Assembly: GCA_028278525.1 (NCBI GenBank)
Contig: JANQEE010000020.1
Coordinates: 62,001-126,000 of the forward strand
DNA length: 64,000 nt
Direction of reading: 5' to 3'
Source: Minwuiaceae bacterium
GTDB lineage: Bacteria; Pseudomonadota; Alphaproteobacteria; Minwuiales; Minwuiaceae
A program made the position numbers and the translations under genes. The notes beneath the pieces are model-generated. The model saw nothing but the letters and a program-made list of their open reading frames with translations. It did no database searches and was not told the origin of the DNA. Positions 32,571-41,950 of this stretch are shown piece after piece. Numbering within the stretch: position 1 is the first letter of the stretch; every line of letters begins with the position of its first letter.

Positions 32571-33328
32571 TGGATAGGGTCGAAACCGAATTGCCGCATC
32601 AACGCGCGGCTCTCGTCCAGTGCCAGGAAATCCAGAAACCGGCCGGCCGTCTTACTCCGGCCGCCACTCAACCGCGCAACCGGATAAACGATGGCCGGAT
32701 GGGTGTCGGCGGGGAACGTGCCGACCACGCGTACGCCGGATACGGTCCTGCCGTCGGTCGTATAGGCGATGCCGAGCGGCACCTCGCCGCGCCTGACGAC
32801 GGCAACCACTGCCCTGGCGTCGCTGAGACGTGCAACCCGCGGCGTAACTGCCTGCCAAACGCCAAGCGCCGTCAACGCGGCTCTGCCGTAAATCCCGACA
32901 GGCACATGATCCGGATCGGCCATCGCCAACCGCCCGTCGCCGAGAAGGCCGACCAGGTCGACGTTGGGCCCGATGGCGACATTGGACAGTCCGTCGGCGG
33001 GGGCGATCAATGCGAGCCGGTTGGCCAGGAGGTCACGTCTTGTATTCGGGGTTAAGAGCCCCTGCATCTCCAGATGATCCATCCAGGATTGATTTGCCGA
33101 AAGAAAGACGTCGGCGGGTGCGCCGTTCTGGATCTGGCGCGCCAAAGTAGAGCTTGCCGCAACGGACAGGCGCACCCGCTCGTCGAACCGTTTGCCGTAC
33201 GCTTCCGTCAGGTTCTGCATCAATGGCGCGGTGCTGGCCGCGGCAAAGACCGTGATGTCGTTCGCCAAGGCGGGCGAGGCCGTCCAAAACGCCAGGAGAA
33301 GCCATGCGAGAAACCGCGGCATGGCCAA
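32567..33328 (-). CDS. modA: Molybdate ABC transporter substrate-binding protein
   Basis: A 253-residue periplasmic binding protein with a signal peptide (MAMPRFLAWLLLAFWTASPALA). The ITVFAAASTAPLMQNLTEAYGKRF segment supplies the serine oxyanion contacts, and GAPADVFLSANQSWMDHL is the typical second signature. It captures molybdate and delivers it to ModBC. It follows hisI with only 3 bases between them, so it is part of the larger operon; no ModE-type operator was recognised. Confidence 0.94.
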   Translation of the reverse strand: MAMPRFLAWLLLAFWTASPALANDITVFAAASTAPLMQNLTEAYGKRFDERVRLSVAASSTLARQIQNGAPADVFLSANQSWMDHLEMQGLLTPNTRRDLLANRLALIAPADGLSNVAIGPNVDLVGLLGDGRLAMADPDHVPVGIYGRAALTALGVWQAVTPRVARLSDARAVVAVVRRGEVPLGIAYTTDGRTVSGVRVVGTFPADTHPAIVYPVARLSGGRSKTAGRFLDFLALDESRALMRQFGFDPIQ

Positions 33329-33331
33329 TGG

Positions 33332-33736
33332 CTAGCCGCCGTACAGGTCGGCCGGATCGACGGCCGGTTCCGAAATGGTGACCAACTTACCGTCGCGGAC
33401 CGCACGGTAGAAGCAAGTGCGCCGGCCGGTATGGCAGGCGACGCCGGTCTGATCCACCAGTAACAACAGGGTATCGCCGTCACAGTCGATCCGCGCTTCG
33501 ACCAGCTGCTGGGTCTGCCCCGAACTCTCGCCCTTGCGCCAGAGCGCCTGACGCGACCGGGACCAATAACAGACCTGCCCGGTGAATAACGTCTCCCTGA
33601 CCGCATCGGCGTTCATCCAGGCGACCATCAGCACCTCGCCCGTGTCGTGCTGCTGGGCGATGGCCGGGACCAAGCCGGCGGGGTCAAAACTGATTTCCGC
33701 CAGGATGGCATCGGTGGTCGACAATTGGTCTGTCAT
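33332..33736 (-). CDS. hisI: Phosphoribosyl-AMP cyclohydrolase
   Basis: A 134-residue enzyme of histidine biosynthesis that opens the adenine ring of PR-AMP. Zinc and magnesium ligands are visible in RIDCDGDTLLLLVDQTGVACHTGRRTCFYR (three Cys plus acidic residues), as are VLMVAWMNADAVRETL and CYWSRSRQALWRKGESSGQ. The start at MTDQLSTTD is chosen over an ATG 48 bases upstream that overlaps znuA. No other his genes are nearby; instead it lies between znuA and modA. Being a zinc enzyme, it may be a paralogue linked to metal supply, but it could equally be the only copy. Confidence 0.95.
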   Translation of the reverse strand: MTDQLSTTDAILAEISFDPAGLVPAIAQQHDTGEVLMVAWMNADAVRETLFTGQVCYWSRSRQALWRKGESSGQTQQLVEARIDCDGDTLLLLVDQTGVACHTGRRTCFYRAVRDGKLVTISEPAVDPADLYGG

Positions 33737-33762
33737 GGCCTCACTCCGGTCGGTCGCCGCTC

Positions 33763-34671
33763 TCAGCCTGCCCGGCGCAGGCACCCGCTCATAGCGGCGG
33801 CGATCCGCTCCATCATAACAAAATAGTGGTCGGGCCCGGGTGGAACAGCGGTACCGAACGGATCGAGGACCGCAAGCCGGGCCCCGATGCCGTCGACCAG
33901 GCCCTGCGCCATTGCGTCGTCAAGCCGCGGCTCGACAAAGACACAGCGGATGTCCAATGTAAATATCGTGTCGCGCATTTCCAGCAAACGTATCTCGTCG
34001 GGTGGCTGGACGGCCGATTGGGTCAAGGCGCCGACGGGCGCCAGGTCGTAACGACGCTCGAAGTACCGGAAGGCATCGTGATAGACGACGTAGGGCAAAT
34101 GCCGCACCGCGCCGAGGCTGGCCCGGATCCGGTCGTCGAGACGGTTGAGACGGTCAATCATCGTCGCGCCGTTGGCGGCGTAGCGTCTTCGGTTCGCCGG
34201 ATCCTCACGGCTCAACGCCGCGACCAACGCGTCGACCACATGCTTCGCATTGCCGATATCGAGCCAGGCGTGGGGATCGGCTTCACCCAGCGCCCGCCCG
34301 CCGCCGTGAAACCTCAGCACCTGCACATTGCGCTGTTCCAGCACGGACATCACGGTCACCCGCCTGGACAGGGGAACCAGACGCCGAACCATAAACCGCT
34401 CCAACACCGACCCGACCCAGATGATCACATCCGCTTCGTCCAACACCCGGTTGTCAGCGGGACGTAACGCGTAGTCGTAGGGCAGGGCGTCGCCCTCGAC
34501 GATCAGTATCGGCACCCCAATCCCGGCCATCACGCCGGCGGCCAGGGAATGGATCGGTTTGATGCTGGCGACAACGCTGGGCGACGATGCCTTGCCTTCA
34601 ACGGTCCCGAGCACCAGTAAAGGCGCGAGAAGGCAGGCCCATCGGCCAAGCAAGCGCCGAAAACGGCTCAA
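33763..34671 (-). CDS. Zinc ABC transporter substrate-binding protein (ZnuA-like)
   Basis: A 302-residue cluster A-I metal-binding protein with a signal peptide (about residues 1-28). Three histidine ligands are seen in VASIKPIHSLAAGVM, DPHAWLDIGNAKHVV and YVVYHDAFRYFERRY, and an acidic ligand is probable near VFVEPRLDD. The His-rich loop of many ZnuA proteins is absent. No znuB, znuC or zur is encoded in the window, so it either supplies a transporter encoded elsewhere or is a stand-alone metal binder. It is flanked by metC and hisI on the same strand with short gaps. Confidence 0.88.
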   Translation of the reverse strand: MSRFRRLLGRWACLLAPLLVLGTVEGKASSPSVVASIKPIHSLAAGVMAGIGVPILIVEGDALPYDYALRPADNRVLDEADVIIWVGSVLERFMVRRLVPLSRRVTVMSVLEQRNVQVLRFHGGGRALGEADPHAWLDIGNAKHVVDALVAALSREDPANRRRYAANGATMIDRLNRLDDRIRASLGAVRHLPYVVYHDAFRYFERRYDLAPVGALTQSAVQPPDEIRLLEMRDTIFTLDIRCVFVEPRLDDAMAQGLVDGIGARLAVLDPFGTAVPPGPDHYFVMMERIAAAMSGCLRRAG

Positions 34672-34686
34672 CGCTAACCCCCGGCG

Positions 34687-35862
34687 TTAATCTGTAGCCT
34701 TCATGCGTGCGAATCCGGCCTCCAGATCGGCCATCAGATCCTCGGGATCCTCCAGCCCGATATGGACGCGAAGCAAACGGCCTTCCTCCTCGAACGGCTT
34801 GACCGTGCGGAATTTTTGCGGGTGGCCGGGAACCATGAGGCTTTCGTACCCGCCCCACGAATAGCCCATGCCGAACAGCTCCAGATCGTCCATCATCGCG
34901 GCCAGGGCAGTCTCCGAACAGGGCTGAACGACAAACGCAAACAGGCCCGCCGCGCCTTTGAAGTCGCGTTTCCAAAGGTCGTAGCCGGGGTCGCCCGGCA
35001 GCGCCGGATGCAGCACCCTCTTGACTTCGGGCCGCCCGGCCAGCCATTCCGCCACCTTGAGGCCGTTTTCCCAATGGCGGTGCAGGCGGACGCTGAGGGT
35101 TCGCAAACCCCGTTGGGCCAGATAGATGTCGTCGGGACCGGCGCATTGGCCAAGCTGCTGACTGGTATCGCGAAGCTGGACGAAGTGTTCGCGATGCGTC
35201 GTGACGGTGCCCATCATGGCGTCCGAATGACCGACGATGTATTTGGTCGCCGCCTGGATCGAGACATCCACACCATATTCCAAAGGCTTGAAGAACAGCG
35301 GTGTCGCCCAGGTGTTGTCCATCATGACGACTGCACCGTTGGCGTGGGCGATATCGGCGATGGCCGGGATATCCTGCATCTCGAAGGTCTGCGAGCCGGG
35401 CGATTCCGTGAACACCACTCTTGTATTCGGCCGCATCAGATCGGCGATGCCGGCACCGACCTCGGGGTCGTAGTAGGTCGTTTCGACGCCGTACCGCGAC
35501 AGGACCTTGTCGCTGAAAGTGCGGGTCGGCCCGTAGACGCTGTCACTAACCAGAAGGTGATCGCCGGCCTGAAGAAAGCTCAGCAGCGAGGACGATATCG
35601 CGGCCAGCCCCGACGGATAGGCAAGGCAACGGAACCCACCTTCCAGGGCGGCCATAGCCTCCTCGAATGCCAAAGCGGTCGGATGGCCGACACGGCCATA
35701 CAGCATTTCCGGCTCGTCACCGTAGCGCTTCTCCGCCATCTCGTTGAGATGCGCCAGCGACGACCGGAGGATTGTCGAAGCGTGGTAAACGGGTGGATTA
35801 ACAATGCCGTGGTTGTTTTGCGGGTCGCGCCCGGCGACCACGATCTTGGTGTCGTCCTTCAT
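34687..35862 (-). CDS. metC: Cystathionine beta-lyase (PLP-dependent)
   Basis: A 391-residue Cys/Met-metabolism PLP enzyme. The PLP-binding lysine is K207 in SIQAATKYIVGHSDAMMGT, and YGRVGHPTALAFEEAMAALEGG and AYPSGLAAISSSLLSFLQAGDH are family signatures. The SWGGYESL segment near the C-terminus is typical of bacterial cystathionine beta-lyase rather than gamma-synthase. It converts cystathionine to homocysteine, pyruvate and ammonia in the cytoplasm. It is the first gene of the minus-strand run ending in modC and is divergent from aapJ. Confidence 0.92.
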   Translation of the reverse strand: MKDDTKIVVAGRDPQNNHGIVNPPVYHASTILRSSLAHLNEMAEKRYGDEPEMLYGRVGHPTALAFEEAMAALEGGFRCLAYPSGLAAISSSLLSFLQAGDHLLVSDSVYGPTRTFSDKVLSRYGVETTYYDPEVGAGIADLMRPNTRVVFTESPGSQTFEMQDIPAIADIAHANGAVVMMDNTWATPLFFKPLEYGVDVSIQAATKYIVGHSDAMMGTVTTHREHFVQLRDTSQQLGQCAGPDDIYLAQRGLRTLSVRLHRHWENGLKVAEWLAGRPEVKRVLHPALPGDPGYDLWKRDFKGAAGLFAFVVQPCSETALAAMMDDLELFGMGYSWGGYESLMVPGHPQKFRTVKPFEEEGRLLRVHIGLEDPEDLMADLEAGFARMKATD

Positions 35863-36187
35863 GGAAATCTACGGGTCCTTACACTCGATTTAGGCGGTGC
35901 GCTACGGGCCAGGGCACGCGGCGACAGTATTGTGACAGACCCAAGGGCACAGCGCCAATGCCTCGGTTTTCTGCCGAAAAACTCGTCAGCACACGAACAA
36001 TATTTCAGCAACGTCAACTGTTGCGAATGCTTGGCGGGGCGGAGAAACTTGTGTTACGGTCGCCTTCGCAAAGTGTTTTGCGGGTGCGTACGTCTCTTGA
36101 GCTATGGGAGTCTTAAACGGCTATCAAGAGGAACGGCGCTTTGTTGTTAAAGACCGTTTGAAAGCGAGTCGCAGGGAGACAAAAAAT
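35863..36187. other. Control region between metC and aapJ
   Basis: 325 bases with no convincing gene. A small perfect hairpin CGCAAA-GTGT-TTTGCG lies at 36067-36082. No SAM or other known riboswitch could be recognised in the metC leader. The aapJ ribosome-binding site GGGAG lies near 36175. Divergent promoters must be here but cannot be placed with confidence. Confidence 0.45.
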
Positions 36188-37204
36188 ATGAAGTTTACGG
36201 GAACTTTTCTTGCCGCAGCGGCGGCGCTGGCCGTGGGTGGCAGCGCTTTTGCGGGCACCTTGGATGACGTCAAAGCCAGAGGTCAACTGATCTGTGGCGT
36301 CACCACCGGTCTGGCCGGTTTCGCAGCTCCGGACGACAAGGGCGAATGGCAGGGCTTCGACGTCGACGTTTGCCGTGCCGTTGCCGCAGGCGTCTTCGGT
36401 GACCCGAAAAAGGTCAAGTTCGTGCCGACGACCGGCCAGAGCCGTTTCCCGGCCCTGCAGTCCGGCGAGGTCGACATGCTGGCCCGGAACACCACCTGGA
36501 CCTTCGACCGCGACGTGAAGCTGGGCTTCGAGTTCACGGGGATCAATTTCTACGACGGTCAGGGCTTCATCGTCCGCAAGAGCTTGGGGATCAAGAGCGC
36601 CCTGGAACTTGACGGCGCCAGCGTCTGCGTCGGCACCGGCTCGACCACGGAACTGAACCTCGGCGACTTCTTCACCGCCAACAACATGTCCTACACACCG
36701 GTCGTGTACGTCACCGCGGACGAGATCCGGGCAGGCTACCTCGCGAACCGCTGCGACGCGTACACGACGGACCGGTCCGGCCTGGCCGCCCAGCGTTCGG
36801 TGTTCCCGAATCCGGACGATCATGTGGTGCTGCCGGAAGTCATCTCCAAAGAGCCGCTGGGTCCGCTTGTCCGCCATGGTGACCATCAGTGGGGCGACGT
36901 GGTTCGCTGGAGCCTCAACGTCATGATCATCGCCGAAGAGAAGGGCCTTACCTCGGCCAACGTCGACGAAAAGAAGGCGTCGACCAACGATCCGGAAGTC
37001 AAGCGGCTGCTGGGTGTAGAAGGCGAGTACGGCGCGCGACTCGGCCTGTCGAACGAATGGGCCTACAACATCATCAAGACGGTGGGCAACTACGCCGAAA
37101 CCTACGAACGCAACATCGGTCCGAGCACTCAAATCGCGCTGGAGCGCGGCGTGAATGCTCTGTGGACCAACGGCGGCATCCTGTACGCACCGCCGTTCCG
37201 CTGA
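36188..37204 (+). CDS. aapJ: General L-amino acid ABC transporter substrate-binding protein
   Basis: A 338-residue periplasmic binding protein with signal peptide MKFTGTFLAAAAALAVGGSAFA. DDVKARGQLICGVTTGLAGFAAPDDKGEWQGFDVDVCRAVAAGVFGD and MLARNTTWTFDRD are typical of AapJ/BztA. It captures a broad range of L-amino acids for AapQMP. The start after GGGAG is fixed; an upstream in-frame ATG at 36104 would add an un-signal-like segment. A stem-loop after the stop probably keeps its expression higher than that of the membrane genes. Confidence 0.95.
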   Translation: MKFTGTFLAAAAALAVGGSAFAGTLDDVKARGQLICGVTTGLAGFAAPDDKGEWQGFDVDVCRAVAAGVFGDPKKVKFVPTTGQSRFPALQSGEVDMLARNTTWTFDRDVKLGFEFTGINFYDGQGFIVRKSLGIKSALELDGASVCVGTGSTTELNLGDFFTANNMSYTPVVYVTADEIRAGYLANRCDAYTTDRSGLAAQRSVFPNPDDHVVLPEVISKEPLGPLVRHGDHQWGDVVRWSLNVMIIAEEKGLTSANVDEKKASTNDPEVKRLLGVEGEYGARLGLSNEWAYNIIKTVGNYAETYERNIGPSTQIALERGVNALWTNGGILYAPPFR

Positions 37205-37235
37205 GACAGAGCGCATAAGCGTATAAGAAAAGGCG

Positions 37236-37263
37236 AGGCATGCCCGGCATCACGGGCATGCCT
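37236..37263 (+). terminator. Intercistronic hairpin between aapJ and aapQ
   Basis: AGGCATGCCCG and CGGGCATGCCT form an 11-bp perfect stem with a 6-base loop, 32 bases after the aapJ stop. With only a weak T-rich tail, it is likely an attenuating or mRNA-stabilising hairpin of the kind that raises binding-protein levels over permease levels. Confidence 0.65.
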
Positions 37264-37298
37264 TAGTCTTTCGGTTGAGGCAAAAATGGGGAGTTAGG

Positions 37299-38483
37299 AT
37301 GGCGGTCAATGCGCAAGACGCCGCTCCGAAGGCGGCGCTGCTATACGATGCCAAGTTCCGCTCTATTCTTTACCAGATAATCACTCTCGTACTGCTGATC
37401 GGCTTTATCGCCTTTCTGGCGACCAACACGATAAGCAACCTGGAAAAACGCGGCATCGCGACCGGGTTCGAATTCCTCAAACATCCAGCAGGCTTCGGCG
37501 TTCCGTTCAGCCTGATCGAATACAGCGAGGCCTCCAGCTATGGCCGCGCGTTCGTTGTCAGCGTGCTGAACACGCTGTTCGTCTCTGCCTGCGGGATCGT
37601 TCTCGCCACCATTCTCGGTTTCATCCTGGGCGTCGCCCGCCTGTCGCCCAACTGGATCATCGCCCGCATCGCGACGGTCTATGTCGAGGTTATCCGCAAC
37701 GTCCCGCTGCTGCTGCAGATCCTGTTCTGGTATGTCGGCGTGCTGAGCGCATTGCCGACATTGCGCGAGAGCATCAATATCGGCGACTCGATTTTCCTGA
37801 ACAACCGAGGCTTCTACACACCGCTGCCGATCGCGGAGCCCGGCTTCATGGCGATTCCGATCGCGTTCCTGATCGGCATCATCGCCACCAGCCTGGTCAG
37901 CCGCTGGGCTAAGAAACGGCAGGAGGCCACCGGCGAGCAATTCCCGGTATTCCTCACGGGCACCGGCTTGATCATCGGCCTGCCCGTGCTGGCCGCCATT
38001 GTCACGGGTTTCCCGTGGACGATGGAATACCCGGTCCTGAAGGGGTTCAACTTCCGGGGCGGCTTCGTGCTGATCCCCGAATTCGCGGCGTTGTTGTTCG
38101 CGCTAACCCTTTACACGGCGGCGTTCATCGGCGAAATCGTGCGCGCCGGCATCCAGGCGGTCAGCCACGGCCAGACCGAGGCGGCGCATGCGCTGGGCAT
38201 AAGGCCGCGGCCGACGATGCGTTTGGTGATCATTCCCCAGGCCATGCGCGTGATCGTCCCGCCGCTGACCAGCCAATACCTGAATCTGACCAAGAATTCG
38301 TCGCTGGCGGCGGCGGTCGGTTATCCCGATCTGGTGCATATGTTCACCGGCACGGTGCTGAACCAGACCGGACAGGCCTTGGAATGCATTGGCATGATGA
38401 TGCTGGTCTACCTGACGATCAGCCTGTCGATATCGGCGTTCATGAATTGGTACAACGCGCGAATAGCGTTGGTGGAGAGGTGA
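37299..38483 (+). CDS. aapQ: General L-amino acid ABC transporter permease
   Basis: A 394-residue inner-membrane permease, about 8 transmembrane helices, of the HisMQ/AapQ type. The EAA loop reads QTEAAHALGIRPRPTMRLVIIPQAMRVIVPPLTSQYLN. The N-terminal conserved block has VVSVLNTLFVSACGIVLATILGFILGVARLS and YVEVIRNVPLLLQILFWY. It pairs with AapM to form the channel. Start by GGAG-TTAGG before ATG 37299. The long insertion around residues 155-245 is normal for this subfamily. Confidence 0.95.
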   Translation: MAVNAQDAAPKAALLYDAKFRSILYQIITLVLLIGFIAFLATNTISNLEKRGIATGFEFLKHPAGFGVPFSLIEYSEASSYGRAFVVSVLNTLFVSACGIVLATILGFILGVARLSPNWIIARIATVYVEVIRNVPLLLQILFWYVGVLSALPTLRESINIGDSIFLNNRGFYTPLPIAEPGFMAIPIAFLIGIIATSLVSRWAKKRQEATGEQFPVFLTGTGLIIGLPVLAAIVTGFPWTMEYPVLKGFNFRGGFVLIPEFAALLFALTLYTAAFIGEIVRAGIQAVSHGQTEAAHALGIRPRPTMRLVIIPQAMRVIVPPLTSQYLNLTKNSSLAAAVGYPDLVHMFTGTVLNQTGQALECIGMMMLVYLTISLSISAFMNWYNARIALVER

Positions 38484-38487
38484 CGTT

Positions 38488-39621
38488 ATGACCGACACCA
38501 CGATGCGCGACTTCAAATCCGACCCGATCGTCCATACGCCTTCGCCGAGCCTGCCACCGCCGAGTTCCTCGGTCGGTGTGATCGGGTGGATGCGTCGGAA
38601 CCTGTTCTCTTCGCCGATCAACACCCTGTTGACGGTGCTTGGCCTGTACCTGATCTATTTGATCGTGCCGCCTTTGTTCAATTGGGCATTCTGGAACGCC
38701 GACCTGGCTGGCGATTCGCGGGAGTTCTGCGACAGCGGCGGCGCCTGTTGGGTGTTCGTCAAGATCCGGCTGACACAGTTCCTCTACGGCTTCTATCCCG
38801 AGGCGGAACGGTGGCGCCCCAATCTCGCGATCGGCCTGGGTCTGGTTGCGCTGGTCTACTGCCTGATCGACGGCGTCCCGTGGCGCAAATGGGTGGCACT
38901 GTTCCTGCTGGTTTTATATCCGTTCGTCACCTATTTCCTGCTGTCGGGCGGCGTGTTCGATATGCCGCTGGTGGAAACCTCGAAATGGGGCGGTCTGCTG
39001 CTGACCATCGTCATCGCCGTCACCGGCATCGTGTTCTCCTTCCCGATCGGCATCCTGCTTGCCTTGGGACGACGATCGAACATGCCGGTGGTGCGGATGC
39101 TGTGCGTCGGCTTCATCGAGTTCGTGCGCGCCGTGCCGCTGATTTCGGTGCTGTTCATGTCACTGGTGATCCTGCCGCTGTTCTTGCCGGAGGGGGTCAC
39201 GTTCGACCAACTGCTGCGGGCGCTGATCGGGGTGACGTTGTTCTCCGCGGCCTACACGGCTGAGACCGTGCGCGGCGGCCTGCAGGCGATACCGCGCGGC
39301 CAGTACGAAGCCGCCGACGCCATGGGGCTCAGCTACTGGAAGAGCATGCGGCTGATCGTGCTGCCGCAGGCGCTGAAAGTGGTGATCCCGGCCCTGGTCA
39401 GCGGCTCCATCGGCCTGTTCAAGGACACAACGCTGGTGCTGATCATCGGTCTGACGGACCTGCTGGCCATGGTGCAGTTGGCCGCCGCCGATACCGGCTG
39501 GATCGGCTACGTGAAGGAGGGCTACGTGTTCGCCGCGGCGCTCTTCTTCGTGTTCTGCTTCGGGATGTCCCGATACAGCATGTACCTCGAACGCAAGCTC
39601 CATACCGGGCATAAACGATAA
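38488..39621 (+). CDS. aapM: General L-amino acid ABC transporter permease
   Basis: A 377-residue permease with about eight membrane helices. The EAA loop is [46 protein letters not shown] and the preceding block is [18 protein letters not shown]. It is encoded 4 bases after aapQ with the ribosome-binding site inside the gap region. Together with AapQ and AapP it moves amino acids into the cytoplasm. Confidence 0.95.
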   Translation: MTDTTMRDFKSDPIVHTPSPSLPPPSSSVGVIGWMRRNLFSSPINTLLTVLGLYLIYLIVPPLFNWAFWNADLAGDSREFCDSGGACWVFVKIRLTQFLYGFYPEAERWRPNLAIGLGLVALVYCLIDGVPWRKWVALFLLVLYPFVTYFLLSGGVFDMPLVETSKWGGLLLTIVIAVTGIVFSFPIGILLALGRRSNMPVVRMLCVGFIEFVRAVPLISVLFMSLVILPLFLPEGVTFDQLLRALIGVTLFSAAYTAETVRGGLQAIPRGQYEAADAMGLSYWKSMRLIVLPQALKVVIPALVSGSIGLFKDTTLVLIIGLTDLLAMVQLAAADTGWIGYVKEGYVFAAALFFVFCFGMSRYSMYLERKLHTGHKR

Positions 39622-39634
39622 CAGGAGGCTTCTG

Positions 39635-40426
39635 ATGAGCAACGTGGCGGAGGCCGGAGGCACCGACCAACCCCAATTCACCATCTCCAGCGAAGTGATG
39701 GTGAGCATGCGCGGCGTGCATAAATGGTACGGGCAGTTTCACGTCCTGAAGGACATCAATCTGACCGTGAACAAGGGCGAACGGATCGTCATCTGTGGGC
39801 CGTCCGGTTCCGGCAAGTCGACGCTGATCCGGTGCATCAACCGCCTGGAGGAGCATCAGCAGGGCAACATCGAGGTCGACGGCATCGAACTCACCAACGA
39901 CGTCAAGAAGATCGACGAGGTCCGGCGCGAAGTCGGTATGGTGTTCCAGCATTTCAATCTGTTCCCCCACCTGACAGTTCTGGAGAACTGCGCCCTGGCC
40001 CCGATCTGGGTACGCAAAATGCCGCGGGCCGAGGCGGAAGAGATTGCCATGACCTACCTGGACCGGGTGAAGATTGCCGATCAGGCGCGGAAGTATCCGG
40101 GGCAGCTATCGGGCGGTCAGCAACAACGCGTGGCGATCGCGCGATCGCTTTGCATGAGCCCGAAGATCATGCTGTTCGACGAACCGACATCGGCACTCGA
40201 TCCCGAGATGATCAAGGAAGTGCTCGACGTGATGGTCGGGTTGGCCGAAGGCGGCATGACCATGGCCTGCGTCACCCATGAGATGGGCTTCGCGCGGCAG
40301 GTCGCCAACCGGGTGATCTTCATGGACGGCGGCGAGATCATCGAGGAGAACGACCCGATCGAGTTCTTCAACAATCCGCGCAACGAACGGACCCAGCTGT
40401 TCCTGAGCCAGATTCTGCATCACTGA
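39635..40426 (+). CDS. aapP: General L-amino acid ABC transporter ATP-binding protein
   Basis: A 263-residue ATPase with Walker [11 protein letters not shown] loop [13 protein letters not shown], signature [15 protein letters not shown], Walker [15 protein letters not shown] and switch histidine VTHEMGFA. It energises AapQM. A ribosome-binding site (AGGAGG) is 7-8 bases before the ATG. It is the last gene of aapJQMP and is followed by a good hairpin at 40454. Confidence 0.96.
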   Translation: MSNVAEAGGTDQPQFTISSEVMVSMRGVHKWYGQFHVLKDINLTVNKGERIVICGPSGSGKSTLIRCINRLEEHQQGNIEVDGIELTNDVKKIDEVRREVGMVFQHFNLFPHLTVLENCALAPIWVRKMPRAEAEEIAMTYLDRVKIADQARKYPGQLSGGQQQRVAIARSLCMSPKIMLFDEPTSALDPEMIKEVLDVMVGLAEGGMTMACVTHEMGFARQVANRVIFMDGGEIIEENDPIEFFNNPRNERTQLFLSQILHH

Positions 40427-40453
40427 TCGGGCTGGCAACGACGGCCGAATAGG

Positions 40454-40483
40454 AAGCCGCGGCGATTGTTACCGCCGCGGCTT
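40454..40483 (+). terminator. Terminator after aapJQMP
   Basis: AAGCCGCGGCG and CGCCGCGGCTT form an 11-bp perfect stem around an 8-base loop, followed by TCTCATTT. It lies between convergent genes. Confidence 0.75.
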
Positions 40484-40509
40484 TCTCATTTGCAGTGTCC
40501 GGGCCGACG

Positions 40510-41052
40510 TTAGTCGTCGAGGTGCAGGGACGTTTCACGACGGTCATAGGGACGGAAACCGGCGCGCTGGTACATCGGCAAGGCGCCGGGATGATCCAGC
40601 GTGCAGGTATTGACGGTGATCCGCTCAGGCTCCCGCCGCCACATCTCGTCCACCGCCCAGCGGAGCAGCCAGGGGCCGATCCTGCGCCCGATGAAATCCG
40701 GCACCAGCCCGAAGAACGCGAGGTCCACGACCTCCGGAAACTTACGGAAATCGAGTTCAGCGAAACCGGCCGGCACGCCTTCGGCATATAACACGTAGAT
40801 CTCGACCTCTTCGTCATGGATTATCGATAGAAGCTGCTCATCCCCTAATCGCTTTCGATCAACCCAATGCCAATCGCGTCCGACTATGTCGTACAGGTAA
40901 CGGTAGAAATGCACCGGCGGCCGCTCCGCTCGCATCAAGGCGTGGCGGATCGCCGGCGCCGGCACGGGCGGCAGCGACGGGCGTTCGCGCATTTCAAGGT
41001 ATGTGACGGTAACCGGAAGTGTCCGGCCGGCGGATGGCTTGGCTGAAGTCAT
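40510..41052 (-). CDS. GNAT-family N-acetyltransferase
   Basis: A 180-residue acetyltransferase of the GNAT fold. The acetyl-CoA segment is approximately VPDFIGRRIGPWLLRWAVDEMWRREPERITVNTCTLDHPGALPMYQRAGFRPYD (described in parts: the R-x-x-G-x-G/A site is reduced to RRIGPW). VPAGFAELDFRKFPEVVDLAFFGLVP gives the central beta strands. The acceptor is unknown. It lies 12 bases downstream of sseA on the same strand and could be its partner or just a read-through gene. Confidence 0.85.
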   Translation of the reverse strand: MTSAKPSAGRTLPVTVTYLEMRERPSLPPVPAPAIRHALMRAERPPVHFYRYLYDIVGRDWHWVDRKRLGDEQLLSIIHDEEVEIYVLYAEGVPAGFAELDFRKFPEVVDLAFFGLVPDFIGRRIGPWLLRWAVDEMWRREPERITVNTCTLDHPGALPMYQRAGFRPYDRRETSLHLDD

Positions 41053-41064
41053 GGTTGGGCCGCG

Positions 41065-41922
41065 CTACGCATCCGTCATCACCGGCGTATCCTCGCGGCC
41101 GCCCCACTCGGTCCAGGACCCGTCATAGACGGCGACTTGACGATGGCCGATCAGATGTAGCCCCAATGCCAGAATGCAGGCGGTGACGCCGGACCCGCAG
41201 CTTGTGACGATCGGCCGTTTCAGGTCGACTCCGGCGCTTTCGAATGCCGCCTGGATCTCTTCCGCCGATTTGAAGGTCTTGGTATCCGGATCCAGCAATG
41301 CGGGATAGGGCACGTTGTAACTGTTCGGTATGCGGCCGCCGCGGAGCCCTTGCCGCGGTTCCGGGTCGGTGCCCCGGAACCGTCCGGCGGACCGGGCATC
41401 GACCACTTGTTCCCGGGCCGAGTCCACGTTCGACTTAAGCTGGCCGACATCGCGCAGCATGGTGGCGTTCATGCGGGCAGTGAAATGACGCTCACGCGGC
41501 ATTGTCGGCAGGCCATCGAGCGGCCGGCCCTCGGCCTTCCATTTCGGCAGGCCGCCGTCCAGCAAGGCGACGTCCTCCGCGCCGAACAGCCGGAACATCC
41601 ACCAGGCGCGCGCCGCACTGATGCAACCGGCGCCGTCATAGACGACGATGCGGTTGCCGTCGCCGAGACCCAGCCGGCGGACCCGGGAGGCGAACTTCTC
41701 CGGGCTCGGCACCATATGCGGCAGCGGATTGTCGGTATCGGCGATCTCGTCGATATCGAAGAAGACCGCGCCTGGTATGTGCTCCTCCGTGAATTCTTCC
41801 AGCGGATTCCGGTTCTCGGCCGGCAGGTACCATGAGGCATCGACGACGCGCACGTCCGGCGCGGCGAGATGCTGGGCGAGCCAGTCGGTGCTGACCAATG
41901 CCTGGGGATTTACATACGACAT
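41065..41922 (-). CDS. sseA: 3-mercaptopyruvate sulfurtransferase
   Basis: A 285-residue tandem-rhodanese enzyme. The catalytic loop is CGSGVTA (in VTSCGSGVTACILALGL), the CGSG[V]T signature of mercaptopyruvate rather than thiosulfate sulfurtransferase. The N-terminal inactive rhodanese domain is at about 8-130, with DASWYLPAENRNPLEEFTEEHIPGAVFFDID. It transfers sulfur from 3-mercaptopyruvate to thiols or cyanide in the cytoplasm. It is encoded between an acetyltransferase and the alaX/cysK pair, a small sulfur-amino-acid neighbourhood. Confidence 0.93.
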   Translation of the reverse strand: MSYVNPQALVSTDWLAQHLAAPDVRVVDASWYLPAENRNPLEEFTEEHIPGAVFFDIDEIADTDNPLPHMVPSPEKFASRVRRLGLGDGNRIVVYDGAGCISAARAWWMFRLFGAEDVALLDGGLPKWKAEGRPLDGLPTMPRERHFTARMNATMLRDVGQLKSNVDSAREQVVDARSAGRFRGTDPEPRQGLRGGRIPNSYNVPYPALLDPDTKTFKSAEEIQAAFESAGVDLKRPIVTSCGSGVTACILALGLHLIGHRQVAVYDGSWTEWGGREDTPVMTDA

Positions 41923-41950
41923 GACGGCCTGAGTGTAGCGTTGGGAAGGC

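Noticed and set aside
35863..36187. SAM riboswitch in the metC leader
   Set aside because: I looked for SAM-II-like conserved segments and did not find them.
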